DNA from: Lacinutrix venerupis
GTDB taxonomy: Bacteria > Bacteroidota > Bacteroidia > Flavobacteriales > Flavobacteriaceae
Length of the DNA stretch: 64,000 bases
Direction of reading: 5' to 3'
Assembly (NCBI RefSeq): GCF_003663945.1
Contig: NZ_RCCH01000007.1
Span: 154,404 to 218,403, forward strand
Within the stretch, counting starts at the first letter, position 1; every line of letters begins with the position of its first letter. Shown here piece by piece: positions 16,783-25,486 of this stretch. Both the position numbers and the translations under genes were made by a program. Below the pieces are notes generated by a model, which worked only from the letters and a program-made list of their open reading frames with translations, had not been told where the DNA came from and searched no databases.

Positions 16783-18090
16783 TTATTTTTTACGCATATA
16801 CACACTTACTGGCACACCAGTAAAATCGAACAATTCACGTAGTTTATTTTCTAAAAAACGCTTATATGGTTCTCGAACATATTGTGGTAAATTACAGAAA
16901 AAAGCAAATTGCGGTTGTGGTGTTGGCAATTGCATAACATATTTAATTTTTACAAATTTACCTTTGTATGCCGGTGGTGGATAATTTTCAATAATTGGTA
17001 AAAATGTATCGTTTAAAACACTTGTTTTTATTTTTTTAGTTCGGTTTTTATAAACCTCAACAGCAGTTTCTATAGCTTTATAGATACGTTGTTTTGTTAA
17101 AGCTGACATAAATACAATAGGCACATCTGTAAATGGCTCGCATTGTTGACGTATGTGCTTCTCGAATGCAATTGTTGTTTTATGGTCTTTTTCTACTAAA
17201 TCCCATTTATTAACTAAAATTACAATTCCTTTTCTATTTCTTTGTGCTAACCAAAAGATGTTTTGCACTTGTCCGTCGAAGCCTCTATTAGCATCTACAA
17301 CTATTAGGCATACATCTGCATGCTCAATAGCACGAACAGATCGCATAACAGAATAAAACTCTAAGTCTTCTTTTACTTTGGATTTTTTTCTAATTCCTGC
17401 AGTATCTACTAAGTTAAAATCGAAACCAAAACGATTATATTTGGTATCTATTGCATCTCTTGTTGTGCCTGCAATATCTGTTACTATATATCTATCTTCT
17501 CCTATTAAAGCATTAATAAATGAAGATTTTCCAGCGTTAGGACGACCTACAACTGCAAATCTTGGGAGCTCGTCTTTTTCTACATCCTGCTCTTTTTCTG
17601 GAAGCGCTTCAACCAAAGCATCTAACAAATCTCCTGTTCCGCTTCCATTGATACTAGCTATGGTAAAATAATTTCCTAAACCTAAACTATAGAATTCTAC
17701 GGCATCTTCTGCACGCTTATTGTTATCTACTTTATTTACAACTAAAAATACAGGTTTAGTAACTCTACGTAATAATTTAGCAACATCTTCATCCATTCCT
17801 GTAACACCATCTTCTACATCTACCATAAATATAATAGCATCTGCTTCATCGATAGCTAACTCTACTTGTTTATCTATTTCAGCTTCAAAAATATCATCAC
17901 TTCCTTTTACATAACCTCCTGTGTCTATTAATGAAAATTCTTTACCATTCCAATCGCTTTTTCCATAGTGGCGATCTCTTGTAACACCACTTACGGCATC
18001 TACAATGGCCTCGCGACGTTGAATTAAACGATTAAAGAATGTTGATTTTCCAACATTTGGTCTTCCTACAATAGCTACTATATTACTCAT
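16783..18090 (-). CDS. der: Ribosome biogenesis GTPase Der (EngA)
   Basis: A 435-residue protein with two tandem G domains, GRPNVGKS at the N-terminus and GRPNAGKS near residue 182, each with DTGG/DTAG and NKxD motifs (VNKVD, VNKWD). A KH-like C-terminal domain follows. The tandem GTPase arrangement is diagnostic of Der, which acts in 50S subunit assembly. Length is normal. A TACCTTTG box lies 43 bases upstream. Confidence 0.98.
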   Translation of the reverse strand: MSNIVAIVGRPNVGKSTFFNRLIQRREAIVDAVSGVTRDRHYGKSDWNGKEFSLIDTGGYVKGSDDIFEAEIDKQVELAIDEADAIIFMVDVEDGVTGMDEDVAKLLRRVTKPVFLVVNKVDNNKRAEDAVEFYSLGLGNYFTIASINGSGTGDLLDALVEALPEKEQDVEKDELPRFAVVGRPNAGKSSFINALIGEDRYIVTDIAGTTRDAIDTKYNRFGFDFNLVDTAGIRKKSKVKEDLEFYSVMRSVRAIEHADVCLIVVDANRGFDGQVQNIFWLAQRNRKGIVILVNKWDLVEKDHKTTIAFEKHIRQQCEPFTDVPIVFMSALTKQRIYKAIETAVEVYKNRTKKIKTSVLNDTFLPIIENYPPPAYKGKFVKIKYVMQLPTPQPQFAFFCNLPQYVREPYKRFLENKLRELFDFTGVPVSVYMRKK

Positions 18091-18132
18091 AATTTACGTT
18101 TTAGTCTGCATTACATATCCTGTAAGCGGCTG

Positions 18133-18140
18133 CAAAGGTA
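18133..18140 (-). promoter_or_regulatory. Putative -7 box for der
   Basis: On the minus strand the sequence reads TACCTTTG, a match to TAnnTTTG, 43 bases upstream of the der ATG. No clear -33 box accompanies it. Confidence 0.4.
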
Positions 18141-18197
18141 ATGTTTAGTTTAAGATAAAATACACATTTTTTAATTCTTTATAAGTATTTAAAGCAA

Positions 18198-18234
18198 AAA
18201 ATGCTTTGTCTAAACATTTAAGACAAAGCATTTT
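18198..18234 (-). terminator. Intrinsic terminator of the choice-of-anchor I lipoprotein gene
   Basis: AAAATGCTTTGTCT pairs perfectly with AGACAAAGCATTTT (14 bp) around a 9-base loop, 20 bases beyond the stop codon at 18254. On the minus strand it is followed by TTGCTTT. Confidence 0.75.
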
Positions 18235-18253
18235 ATTATTTTAATTAGTTATT

Positions 18254-19777
18254 TTATTGTTGGTTTTCGTAGAATGTAACTGTTCCACTATCTTCATTAG
18301 ATACTATTAGTAAATCTCTTCCGTTAGGACTATCTTCTGCAGAAACTACTAATAAACCTTCTGGCGCCTCATCTCCTGTATGAGATAATATTGTTAAGAA
18401 TGTTGGTGCTGTTGGATTTGTAATATCATAAACCATAATTTGATCTGTTCTTTCTAACCCTACAAAAAGTAAGTAACGTTGGTTGCTCATATTTAAAACA
18501 GCAACACTTTCTGGCTCTGCTCCTTTATCATCACTTCTACCATCTTCATCATTAAATTGGTTTGGCGTTAAAGCAAGTGTTTGTGAAGCAATGCTATTTC
18601 CACTATCGTAAGCTAGTGTTCCGTTTGCATTCCATACACTAAAAGAACGCGCTCCATAACTGTATATCTCATCTAAATCGCCATCATTATCAATGTCACC
18701 TAGAGTTGTTGTTGTTTTTAATCTTCCTAAATTTTCGTCGTTTAAATACTCTAACGAAGCTGGAAAAACAGTTTCATCTAAAATTAAGTCTTTAAGTCTT
18801 TCTTCTTCACTAAATCCATCATAATCTCTAGCATCACCTTCGTTTGCAGAAATTACATATTCTGTTCCTGCGATATTTACATATACTATTGCGTCTGGCT
18901 GGTAGATACCTTTAATTGGCCAATTTTTTAATTCTGTTACAGAATCATCGTCACTAGCATCTAATGAATTTTGTGGTAAACTATGATCTTTAAAACCTAA
19001 TGGATAAATAGCTTCTATAGTCTTAGATGTTAAATTAACTTTTGCTATACCATTATTCTCTTGTAACGAAACCCACGCGTATTGAGAATCGTCTGAAATA
19101 GCAATATATTCTGGTTCAACATCTGTTGCTAAATTAGCATTTGGTCCAAAAACTCTAAATCCTTGTGTTTTTAATGAAGCTTCTTGACTGTTAAATGCTG
19201 AAAAATCTAAAGTCGTTACAGAATCGTCGTTTAAGTCTATAATACTAACTGTTCCTAATGGATCTACAGTATAATCATCGTTTGGCTCTCCTTCGTTTGC
19301 AGAAACTATTACGTTTCCACTATTTGTAAAAGTTACCATATCTGGTAAAGCTCCAACCGTGTACTGGTTAATTAGTGTAGCATCTGCCGTATTGTATACT
19401 AATATTTTACCAGGATTTTGCTTAACATCTGCTTCTACTGCAATAGCTAATTTTCCATTTGAAACTGCCACACTATTTGGCGCTCCAAAGGCATTTAAAT
19501 TTATTGAAGTTTCTTGTACAGGAGCATTTAAATCTGAAATGTTATAAATAGAAATCTCGTTAGTTTCTGTATTAGTAATAAATATTTTTTTTGTAATTGC
19601 ATCGTAGGCAGAGATTTCTGCAGATGCTGCTCCTCCAACATTTATTGTTGCCTTATGTTGAAAATTAACATCGGTATTAACAATTTCTTCTGGAATATTT
19701 GTATTGTCATCATCATTTTGACATGCAAATGTTAAAAGCGCTAAACACGCAATCGTACTCTTGTTTAAAAATTTCAT
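18254..19777 (-). CDS. Choice-of-anchor I family lipoprotein
   Basis: The 507-residue protein has a lipoprotein signal (MKFLNKSTIACLALLTFAC) followed by an acidic linker and a beta-propeller-like body. Repeats such as KILVYNTADATLINQYTVGALPDMV, VSANEGEPNDDYTVDPLGTVSIIDL and EYVISANEGDARDYDGFSEEERL are characteristic of the choice-of-anchor I domain family. An EF-hand-like DIDNDGDLDE suggests calcium binding. It is predicted to be exported and lipid-anchored; catalytic activity is not demonstrated for the family. Monocistronic, with its own terminator. Confidence 0.85.
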   Translation of the reverse strand: MKFLNKSTIACLALLTFACQNDDDNTNIPEEIVNTDVNFQHKATINVGGAASAEISAYDAITKKIFITNTETNEISIYNISDLNAPVQETSINLNAFGAPNSVAVSNGKLAIAVEADVKQNPGKILVYNTADATLINQYTVGALPDMVTFTNSGNVIVSANEGEPNDDYTVDPLGTVSIIDLNDDSVTTLDFSAFNSQEASLKTQGFRVFGPNANLATDVEPEYIAISDDSQYAWVSLQENNGIAKVNLTSKTIEAIYPLGFKDHSLPQNSLDASDDDSVTELKNWPIKGIYQPDAIVYVNIAGTEYVISANEGDARDYDGFSEEERLKDLILDETVFPASLEYLNDENLGRLKTTTTLGDIDNDGDLDEIYSYGARSFSVWNANGTLAYDSGNSIASQTLALTPNQFNDEDGRSDDKGAEPESVAVLNMSNQRYLLFVGLERTDQIMVYDITNPTAPTFLTILSHTGDEAPEGLLVVSAEDSPNGRDLLIVSNEDSGTVTFYENQQ

Positions 19778-19907
19778 TTTTTTGGTTTTTTGTTGACATC
19801 AAAAATGAAATTTTACCATTAACTAAACATTAATGCTAATTGAAGAAATAATTAGAATTTATTTAAAAAAACGACTAAAATTTAAGTAAACGTTACCTAA
19901 ACTTTAA

Positions 19908-20789
19908 TTATTGGTTATAACCAAAACGTTTTAATTGACGTTGATCGCTTCTCCAATTCTTATTTACTTTTACATAAAGTTCTAAATGAATTTGCTTGCC
20001 AAAGAATTTTTCTAAATCTTTTCTTGCCTCTACTCCTACACGTTTTAAAGCAGAACCTTTGTGACCTATAATAATTCCTTTTTGTGTTTCGCGTTCTACC
20101 ATAATTACAGAACGAATTCTAATAATATTTTCTTCTTCAAAAAACTCTTCGGTATCAATTTCTACAGCATAAGGTATTTCCTTTTTGTAGTGCATTAATA
20201 TTTTTTCACGAATAGTTTCGTTTATAAAAAAGCGTTCTGGTTTATCTGTTAATTGATCTTTTGGGTAATATGGTGGAGATTCTGGAAGTAACTCTATAAT
20301 TTTATCGAAAACCTCTTTTACATTAAAGCCTTCTAATGCAGAAATGGCAATAATTTCGGCATTTGGCACTTTTTTTGCCCAAAGTTGTACTTGCTCTTCA
20401 AGTTGCTCTTGATTAGATTTATCTATTTTATTTAATAATAATAAAACAGGAATTTTAGCATTGGTAATTTTATTAAAAAAAGCTTCGTCTTTTAATTCCT
20501 TTTCACCAATTTCTACCATGTAAATAAGCAAATCTGCATCATCAAATGCCGATTTTACAAAATCCATCATAGAGGCTTGCAACTCGTAAGCCGGTTTTAT
20601 AATTCCTGGTGTATCACTTAATACAACCTGAAAATTTTCACCATTTACAATACCTAATATTCTATGTCTTGTTGTTTGCGCCTTAGACGTGATAATAGAT
20701 AATTTTTCACCTACAAAGGCATTCATTAATGTTGATTTGCCAACGTTTGGATTACCTATAATATTTACAAAACCTGCTTTATGACTCAT
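19908..20789 (-). CDS. era: GTPase Era
   Basis: The 293-residue product has an N-terminal G domain (GNPNVGKST, DTPGI, LNKID) and a C-terminal KH domain with GIIIGHKGSALKRVG. Era binds 16S rRNA near its 3' end and acts in 30S assembly. Length is typical. It lies 27 bases downstream of the RNA methyltransferase gene on the same strand, and a TAACTTTG box at 20812-20819 could give it its own transcript. Confidence 0.98.
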   Translation of the reverse strand: MSHKAGFVNIIGNPNVGKSTLMNAFVGEKLSIITSKAQTTRHRILGIVNGENFQVVLSDTPGIIKPAYELQASMMDFVKSAFDDADLLIYMVEIGEKELKDEAFFNKITNAKIPVLLLLNKIDKSNQEQLEEQVQLWAKKVPNAEIIAISALEGFNVKEVFDKIIELLPESPPYYPKDQLTDKPERFFINETIREKILMHYKKEIPYAVEIDTEEFFEEENIIRIRSVIMVERETQKGIIIGHKGSALKRVGVEARKDLEKFFGKQIHLELYVKVNKNWRSDQRQLKRFGYNQ

Positions 20790-20811
20790 AATAATCTTAT
20801 TTAGTACACTG

Positions 20812-20819
20812 CAAAGTTA
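20812..20819 (-). promoter_or_regulatory. Putative -7 box for era, at the end of the upstream gene
   Basis: The minus strand reads TAACTTTG, matching TAnnTTTG, 22 bases upstream of the era ATG and overlapping the stop codon of the RNA methyltransferase gene. This suggests era can be transcribed separately. Confidence 0.4.
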
Positions 20820-21275
20820 CGACCTTGGTTTATTTATTCCTCTATCGTAAAGCACAATACTTCCTGCAACCGATACATTTAAACTTAATTCACTCTTAAA
20901 TTTAACTAAATGGTGTGATTTCTCTATAGCTTGCTTAGATAAACCATGATCTTCTGCTCCTAATAAATATACACAACGTCTTGGATGATTAAAAGTTTCT
21001 AAATCTACAGCTTCATCTGTTAATTCCACACCTACTAATCTTGCACCTTTTGGTAAGTGGCTATAAAACTCATCAAAATTTTCGTAATGAAAGTAAGGCA
21101 TAGATTTTACTGCATTATGCGTATCGCAAGCTTGTTTTGCATAACGATTTCCAATAGTAAATATAAAACTTGCTCCTAAATTTTGAGCTGACCTCCATAA
21201 TACACCAAGATTTTCTGGTGTTTTACCGTTTTGTATTCCAATACCAAAAAACTCATTTTTGAAGTTATCTATCAT
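20817..21275 (-). CDS. SPOUT-class RNA 2'-O-methyltransferase (TrmH/SpoU family)
   Basis: A compact 152-residue protein with the three SpoU motifs: GKTPENLGVLWRSAQNLGA near the N-terminus, VYLLGAEDHGLS in the middle and LNVSVAGSIVLYD near the C-terminus. These form the trefoil-knot SAM site. Size resembles TrmL-type tRNA wobble methyltransferases, but the RNA target cannot be assigned. The start ATG 21275 lies five bases from a TATTTTTG box (minus strand, 21280-21287), so the mRNA may be leaderless. Confidence 0.9.
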   Translation of the reverse strand: MIDNFKNEFFGIGIQNGKTPENLGVLWRSAQNLGASFIFTIGNRYAKQACDTHNAVKSMPYFHYENFDEFYSHLPKGARLVGVELTDEAVDLETFNHPRRCVYLLGAEDHGLSKQAIEKSHHLVKFKSELSLNVSVAGSIVLYDRGINKPRS

Positions 21276-21279
21276 ATTG

Positions 21280-21287
21280 CAAAAATA
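21280..21287 (-). promoter_or_regulatory. Putative -7 box for the RNA methyltransferase gene
   Basis: TATTTTTG on the minus strand ends four bases from the ATG. A start site at the usual distance would coincide with the start codon, so the transcript would be leaderless or nearly so. No -33 box was identified. Confidence 0.35.
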
Positions 21288-21448
21288 ATAAAGTTAGATA
21301 ATGTAAATTATAATTCCTTTAGTTTTGTTAAAATACACTTATAGTTTATTGGTTCAATTTATCTTTACTTTTTTATAAAATAATTGAAAGCTATTTATTT
21401 TAACTTCGACCAAGATTAGAAGTTTTCAATTAAAAAACAAAAACTATA

Positions 21449-22264
21449 ATGTCATCACTTAAAATTGTTTTAATCTCTTGCTGTATATTACTATTTTTTT
21501 CTTGTAAGCAAAATAAATCAAATGCTATAAAAGACAGCAATAATAGTACTGATACTGTAAGCACTGTTACTCTTTCAAAATCACAAAAAATATTAAATAA
21601 AACAATTGCCGCTCATGGTGGTGATTTATACAACACAGCACATTATTCTTTCATTTTTAGAGGCAATACTTATAGTTTTAAAAACACTGTTAATGGTTAT
21701 GAGTATTGGAAAGAAACTAAAACTGATAGTAATTTAATTCAAGATTACTTAAAAAATGATAAATTTTCTAGAACTACATTTAACGAGAGTAATAAAGGAG
21801 AATGGGTAGATTTATCTGAAAAGGAAATTAAAAGCGCCAAAGGTGCAATAAATTCGGTTATTTATTTTGCAACATTACCACATAAATTAAATGACAAAGC
21901 TGTAAATTCTAAATACGTTGAAAGCACATCTATTAAAAATAAAAATTACGATGTTATTGAAATAACATTTAACAAAGAAGGTGGTGGCGAAGACCATGAT
22001 GATGAGTTTTATTACTGGATAAATAAAGACACAAATAAAATTGATTATTTAGCTTATAACTATACGGTAAACAAAGGCGGCGTTCGTTTTAGAAGCGCAT
22101 ACAACCGTAGCGTTGTAGACGGTATAACTTTTCAAGATTACATAAATTATAAAGTAGAAACAGGAACACCTTTAAAAGATTTACCAACACTTTATGAAGC
22201 TGAAGAATTAAAAGAACTTTCAAAAATTAAAACTGAAAATATTATTAACTTAAACAAAAACTAA
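21449..22264 (+). CDS. Hypothetical lipoprotein, resembles DUF6503 family
   Basis: The 271-residue protein has a lipoprotein signal with cysteine near residue 19 (ISCCILLFFSC), a low-complexity Asn/Ser linker, then a domain beginning KILNKTIAAHGGDLYNTAHYSFIFRG. Alternating beta-strand patterns (YWINKDTNKIDYLAYNYTV) suggest a beta-barrel or lipocalin/LolA-like fold. I think it belongs to DUF6503, but this is from memory of the N-terminal pattern. It ends one base before the DUF2911 gene, so they form an operon. Function unknown. Confidence 0.75.
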   Translation: MSSLKIVLISCCILLFFSCKQNKSNAIKDSNNSTDTVSTVTLSKSQKILNKTIAAHGGDLYNTAHYSFIFRGNTYSFKNTVNGYEYWKETKTDSNLIQDYLKNDKFSRTTFNESNKGEWVDLSEKEIKSAKGAINSVIYFATLPHKLNDKAVNSKYVESTSIKNKNYDVIEITFNKEGGGEDHDDEFYYWINKDTNKIDYLAYNYTVNKGGVRFRSAYNRSVVDGITFQDYINYKVETGTPLKDLPTLYEAEELKELSKIKTENIINLNKN

Positions 22265-22265
22265 A

Positions 22266-22841
22266 ATGAAAAAATTACTATTTCTTATTGCAATTGCACT
22301 TATAGGAACAACTGCAAACGCACAAAAATTCTCGAAAATGGACAAGAGCCCAATGGATCGTGCTTATTTTCCAGCTGGCGCTCCACATAGAACTTTTGAA
22401 AAAGATGTTGCTAAACAAAAAGCTTTAACACCACAAATTAGAGTAACTTATTCTCGTCCTGAAAAAAAAGGAAGAGATATTTTTGGAGGCCTATTAAAAT
22501 ATGGTGAAGCATGGAGAGTTGGTGCAAACGAATCTACCGAAATATTATTTGAAAATGATGTTGTTTTTGGAGGAAAAGATATTAAAGCTGGGCGTTACAC
22601 TATAATTATTATTCCTACAGAAAAAGAATGGACATTAAATTTAAATACAGATTTAGATGGTTGGGGAAATTATGGTTATGATGCTACAAAAAACATTGCA
22701 AGCGTTACCGCACCTGTAAGTAAAAGCGACAAAGAGATTGAAAATTTATCTATTGCGTTATACGAGGCAGCACCTAAAACTGTACATTTAAAAATTGGTT
22801 GGGATAACACAGTTGCCGAATTTCCAATTACATTAAAATAA
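22266..22841 (+). CDS. DUF2911 domain-containing exported protein
   Basis: The 191-residue protein has a clear signal peptide (MKKLLFLIAIALIGTTANAQ) and the DUF2911 pattern: VTYSRPEKKGRDIFGGLLKYGEAWR-type segment, GANESTEI, DIKAGRYTIIIIPTEKEW and LNTDLDGWGNYGYD. It should be periplasmic. Function of the family is unknown. It follows the lipoprotein gene by one base and is closed by a strong terminator. Confidence 0.9.
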   Translation: MKKLLFLIAIALIGTTANAQKFSKMDKSPMDRAYFPAGAPHRTFEKDVAKQKALTPQIRVTYSRPEKKGRDIFGGLLKYGEAWRVGANESTEILFENDVVFGGKDIKAGRYTIIIIPTEKEWTLNLNTDLDGWGNYGYDATKNIASVTAPVSKSDKEIENLSIALYEAAPKTVHLKIGWDNTVAEFPITLK

Positions 22842-22860
22842 ATAATAAACTTTTTATAAA

Positions 22861-22886
22861 AAAGGCTTCCAAAACAGGAAGCCTTT
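22861..22886. terminator. Bidirectional intrinsic terminator
   Basis: AAAGGCTTCC pairs perfectly with GGAAGCCTTT around the loop AAAACA, with A-rich and T-rich flanks on the two sides. It lies between the convergent DUF2911 and DUF4136 genes and can serve both strands. Confidence 0.88.
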
Positions 22887-22889
22887 TTT

Positions 22890-23414
22890 TTATTTTATAT
22901 CTGGTGGATAACCTTCCAAAACTTTATTAACTATAGCTTTAAATCGTGCCTCCCGTTTTTCTGGATTTTGGTTTTGTTTAAAAGAACTCTCGCTTATAGC
23001 TTGCCAAAATAAACCAGTTTTATTTTCATCTACAAACTCAATTGTAATTTGCCTGTTAATACTAGATTGACCTACAGGAATACCAACCGAAATACCTCCA
23101 CCAAAACCACGATTACCTCCACCAACTCCTACTCCAACATTATTTCTCGATGCTTCTTGAAACTCATTACTTTTAATATCTATATAAAAACTTGCGTTTT
23201 GCGTTTTAACCAATCCCATTTCGTTTAATTTATAATCTAACGCAGCTATTAATCTTTTTTCATCTAATTCATTTAAACCAGATTCTATATTACTAAAAAA
23301 ATTATACGTTTTATATTCATTAAAATTTGTAGTTTTCTCGTAATCGTAATTAACGTAAATTGGCGCACAAGAAGCTAAACAAAGTATTAAAGCAAAATAT
23401 TTAAATATCTTCAT
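22890..23414 (-). CDS. DUF4136 domain-containing lipoprotein
   Basis: The 174-residue protein has a lipoprotein signal (MKIFKYFALILCLASC) and then the DUF4136 pattern: YDYEKTTNFNEYKTYNFF, a Gly-rich insertion (GVGVGGGNRGFGGGISVG) and a C-terminal ALVNKVLEGYPP-like helix. Members are abundant exported lipoproteins of unknown role. The Gly-rich loop is a common feature of the family. Confidence 0.88.
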   Translation of the reverse strand: MKIFKYFALILCLASCAPIYVNYDYEKTTNFNEYKTYNFFSNIESGLNELDEKRLIAALDYKLNEMGLVKTQNASFYIDIKSNEFQEASRNNVGVGVGGGNRGFGGGISVGIPVGQSSINRQITIEFVDENKTGLFWQAISESSFKQNQNPEKREARFKAIVNKVLEGYPPDIK

Positions 23415-23480
23415 AATTATTTTTTTGTTTAAAGTTAATTAAAAAAAAGACCATTTTTTAAATCTTGAAATCAATTCTTA

Positions 23481-23519
23481 TTTTGATAATTAAAATAATA
23501 TTTAGATATTTGTCTAAAT
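23481..23519 (+). promoter_or_regulatory. Promoter with overlapping inverted repeat for the sdpR-sdpI pair
   Basis: A TTTTG -33-like element (23481-23485) is followed after 19 bases by GATATTTG (23505-23512), one mismatch from TAnnTTTG. The inverted repeat ATTTAGA-TATTTG-TCTAAAT (23500-23519) straddles this -7 box. This placement fits autorepression by the ArsR-family regulator whose ATG is nine bases downstream. Confidence 0.6.
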
Positions 23520-23528
23520 ACCTAAATA

Positions 23529-23783
23529 ATGAATCTTTTATTTAAAGCTTTAAATGATGATACCAGAAGACAAATTTTGGAATTATTAAAAGAAAAAGAC
23601 AGAACTGCTGGCGAAATTGCAGATGCCTTTAACATCTCTAAACCTAGTATTTCGCACCATTTAGATATTTTAAAAAGAGCCGATTTAGTAAGCAGCAAAA
23701 AAAAAGGGCAATTTGTTGAATACTCTATTAACACAAGTATTTTAGAAGATGTTTTGCAATGGATAATTACTTTAAAAAAATAA
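23529..23783 (+). CDS. ArsR-family regulator, SdpR-like autorepressor
   Basis: An 84-residue winged-helix protein: LFKALNDDTRRQILELLKEKD, then AGEIADAFNISKPSISHHLDILKRADLV and a beta-wing ending FVEYSINTS. It lacks the metal-binding cysteines of ArsR/CadC, which fits the SdpR subgroup. In Bacillus subtilis SdpR represses its own operon with sdpI. Here the gene ends four bases before an SdpI-like gene, and an inverted repeat covers the promoter. Confidence 0.9.
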   Translation: MNLLFKALNDDTRRQILELLKEKDRTAGEIADAFNISKPSISHHLDILKRADLVSSKKKGQFVEYSINTSILEDVLQWIITLKK

Positions 23784-23787
23784 AATT

Positions 23788-24432
23788 ATGTATCTAAAAA
23801 AAGAACTACCAATAATATTAATTGTTTTAATTCCTTTTATCTATTTAGCATTTATATGGAATGTTTTACCAGAACAAGTTCCAATACACTGGAATGCAAA
23901 TGGAGAGATTGATGGTTGGGGTAGCAAAGCTACTTTACTCATTATTCCTTTTATACTACCTGTTTTAATTTATGTAATATTAAGCCTTGTTCCTAAAATA
24001 GATCCAAAGCAAAAAATAGAAGCAACTAGTAAAAAATTCTATAACATAAAACTTCTTCTTACGCTTTTCATGTCGATACTTGCACTATTTATTTTATACA
24101 GTTCCAAAAGTCAATCTTTTACAAACCCAAACATTATAATAATGTTAATAGGTTTACTTTATGTTATTTTAGGAAATTACATGAAAACTATTAAGACCAA
24201 TTACTTTATTGGTATACGCACACCATGGACTTTAGAAAACGATATTGTTTGGAAAAAGACACATAAACTAGCTGGTAAATATTGGTTTATTGGCGTCCTA
24301 TTAGTTATACTTCTTGGTTTTATTTTAGAACCAAAACCAAACATGGTAAGCTTTATAATTATAACAACAATTATAACCATAATACCTGTTGTATATTCTT
24401 ATGTTATTTTTAAACAGTTAAAAACAAACTAG
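23788..24432 (+). CDS. SdpI/DUF1648 family membrane protein
   Basis: A 214-residue protein with about six hydrophobic segments. The N-terminal half matches DUF1648 ([22 protein letters not shown]) and the C-terminal half SdpI ([31 protein letters not shown]). In Bacillus SdpI gives immunity to the SDP toxin and signals to SdpR. No SdpABC-like toxin genes are near, so here it may sense or resist an external membrane-active agent. Its stop codon overlaps that of the convergent obgE. Confidence 0.9.
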   Translation: MYLKKELPIILIVLIPFIYLAFIWNVLPEQVPIHWNANGEIDGWGSKATLLIIPFILPVLIYVILSLVPKIDPKQKIEATSKKFYNIKLLLTLFMSILALFILYSSKSQSFTNPNIIIMLIGLLYVILGNYMKTIKTNYFIGIRTPWTLENDIVWKKTHKLAGKYWFIGVLLVILLGFILEPKPNMVSFIIITTIITIIPVVYSYVIFKQLKTN

Positions 24433-25427
24433 CTATTAAGTGCTTGCCAAAGCAAATCTTTAAGCTCCATTAATCCTTGTTGTGCTACACTAGAAATAAA
24501 CACATAAGGAATTGGTAAATTATTATCTAATTCTTCTTTTAATTCGGCTTGTAATTCGTCATCTAGCATATCAGACTTCGAGATAGCAATAAATCTATCT
24601 TTATCTAACATTTCTGGATTATAACGACGTAACTCATCTAATAAAATATCATATTGCTTTTTAATATCTGGTGCATCTGCAGGAATTAAAAATAATAAAA
24701 TAGAGTTACGTTCTATATGGCGTAAAAAGTAATAACCAAGACCTTTTCCTTCGGCTGCACCTTCAATAATACCAGGAATATCTGCCATTATAAAACTTTG
24801 GAAATCACGATGTTTTACAATACCTAAATTAGGTTTTAATGTAGTAAACTCGTAATCTGCAATTTTAGGTTTAGCAGAAGTTATTACAGATAGTAATGTA
24901 GATTTTCCTGCATTTGGAAACCCAACCAGTCCTACATCTGCAAGCAACTTAAGTTCTAAAGTAATATCCTTTTGCTCCATAGGAATCCCAGGTTGTGCGT
25001 AACGTGGTGTTTGGTTTGTAGAACTTTTAAAATGCCAATTTCCACGGCCTCCTTTTCCTCCTTGAGCTACAATTTTCTCTTCTCCATCTTTTGTAATTTC
25101 AAAAAGAACTTCATTTGTTTCGGTATCACGAACAACTGTTCCAAGAGGCACTTCTACATACATATCTTCTCCATCGGCTCCTGTACTTCTTCCACTACTT
25201 CCATTACCTCCGTGTCCAGCACGAATATGCCTTTTAAATTTTAAATGTATTAATGTCCAAAGATTAGAGTTTCCTCTTAAAATTACGTGTCCTCCACGTC
25301 CTCCATCTCCACCATCTGGTCCGCCTTTTGCTAAATATTTTTCGCGATGCAAGTGCGTAGAACCTTGACCTCCCTTTCCAGAGGTAACATGCATTTTAAC
25401 GTAGTCTACAAAATTTCCTTCAGTCAT
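24429..25427 (-). CDS. obgE: GTPase Obg (CgtA)
   Basis: The 332-residue protein has the glycine-rich Obg domain at its N-terminus ([40 protein letters not shown]) and a C-terminal G domain with GFPNAGKST and DIPGIIEGA. It acts in large-subunit assembly and stress control. The optional C-terminal OCT domain is absent, as is usual in Bacteroidota. A small palindrome (25434-25451) lies immediately upstream of the ATG. Confidence 0.98.
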   Translation of the reverse strand: MTEGNFVDYVKMHVTSGKGGQGSTHLHREKYLAKGGPDGGDGGRGGHVILRGNSNLWTLIHLKFKRHIRAGHGGNGSSGRSTGADGEDMYVEVPLGTVVRDTETNEVLFEITKDGEEKIVAQGGKGGRGNWHFKSSTNQTPRYAQPGIPMEQKDITLELKLLADVGLVGFPNAGKSTLLSVITSAKPKIADYEFTTLKPNLGIVKHRDFQSFIMADIPGIIEGAAEGKGLGYYFLRHIERNSILLFLIPADAPDIKKQYDILLDELRRYNPEMLDKDRFIAISKSDMLDDELQAELKEELDNNLPIPYVFISSVAQQGLMELKDLLWQALNS

Positions 25428-25433
25428 TTTTCC

Positions 25434-25451
25434 TTTTCGCTAAAGCGAAAA
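25434..25451. repeat. Small palindrome upstream of obgE
   Basis: TTTTCGC and GCGAAAA form a 7-bp stem around TAAA, seven bases from the obgE ATG. It is followed on the plus strand by AT-rich sequence and could be part of the obgE leader or the end of the upstream transcript. Confidence 0.4.
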
Positions 25452-25486
25452 TATTTTTTAATTAAAATATATTTTTTTAAAAAGAA

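Noticed and set aside
23529..24432. Complete SDP toxin-immunity island
   Set aside because: No sdpA, sdpB or sdpC-like genes are present on either side.
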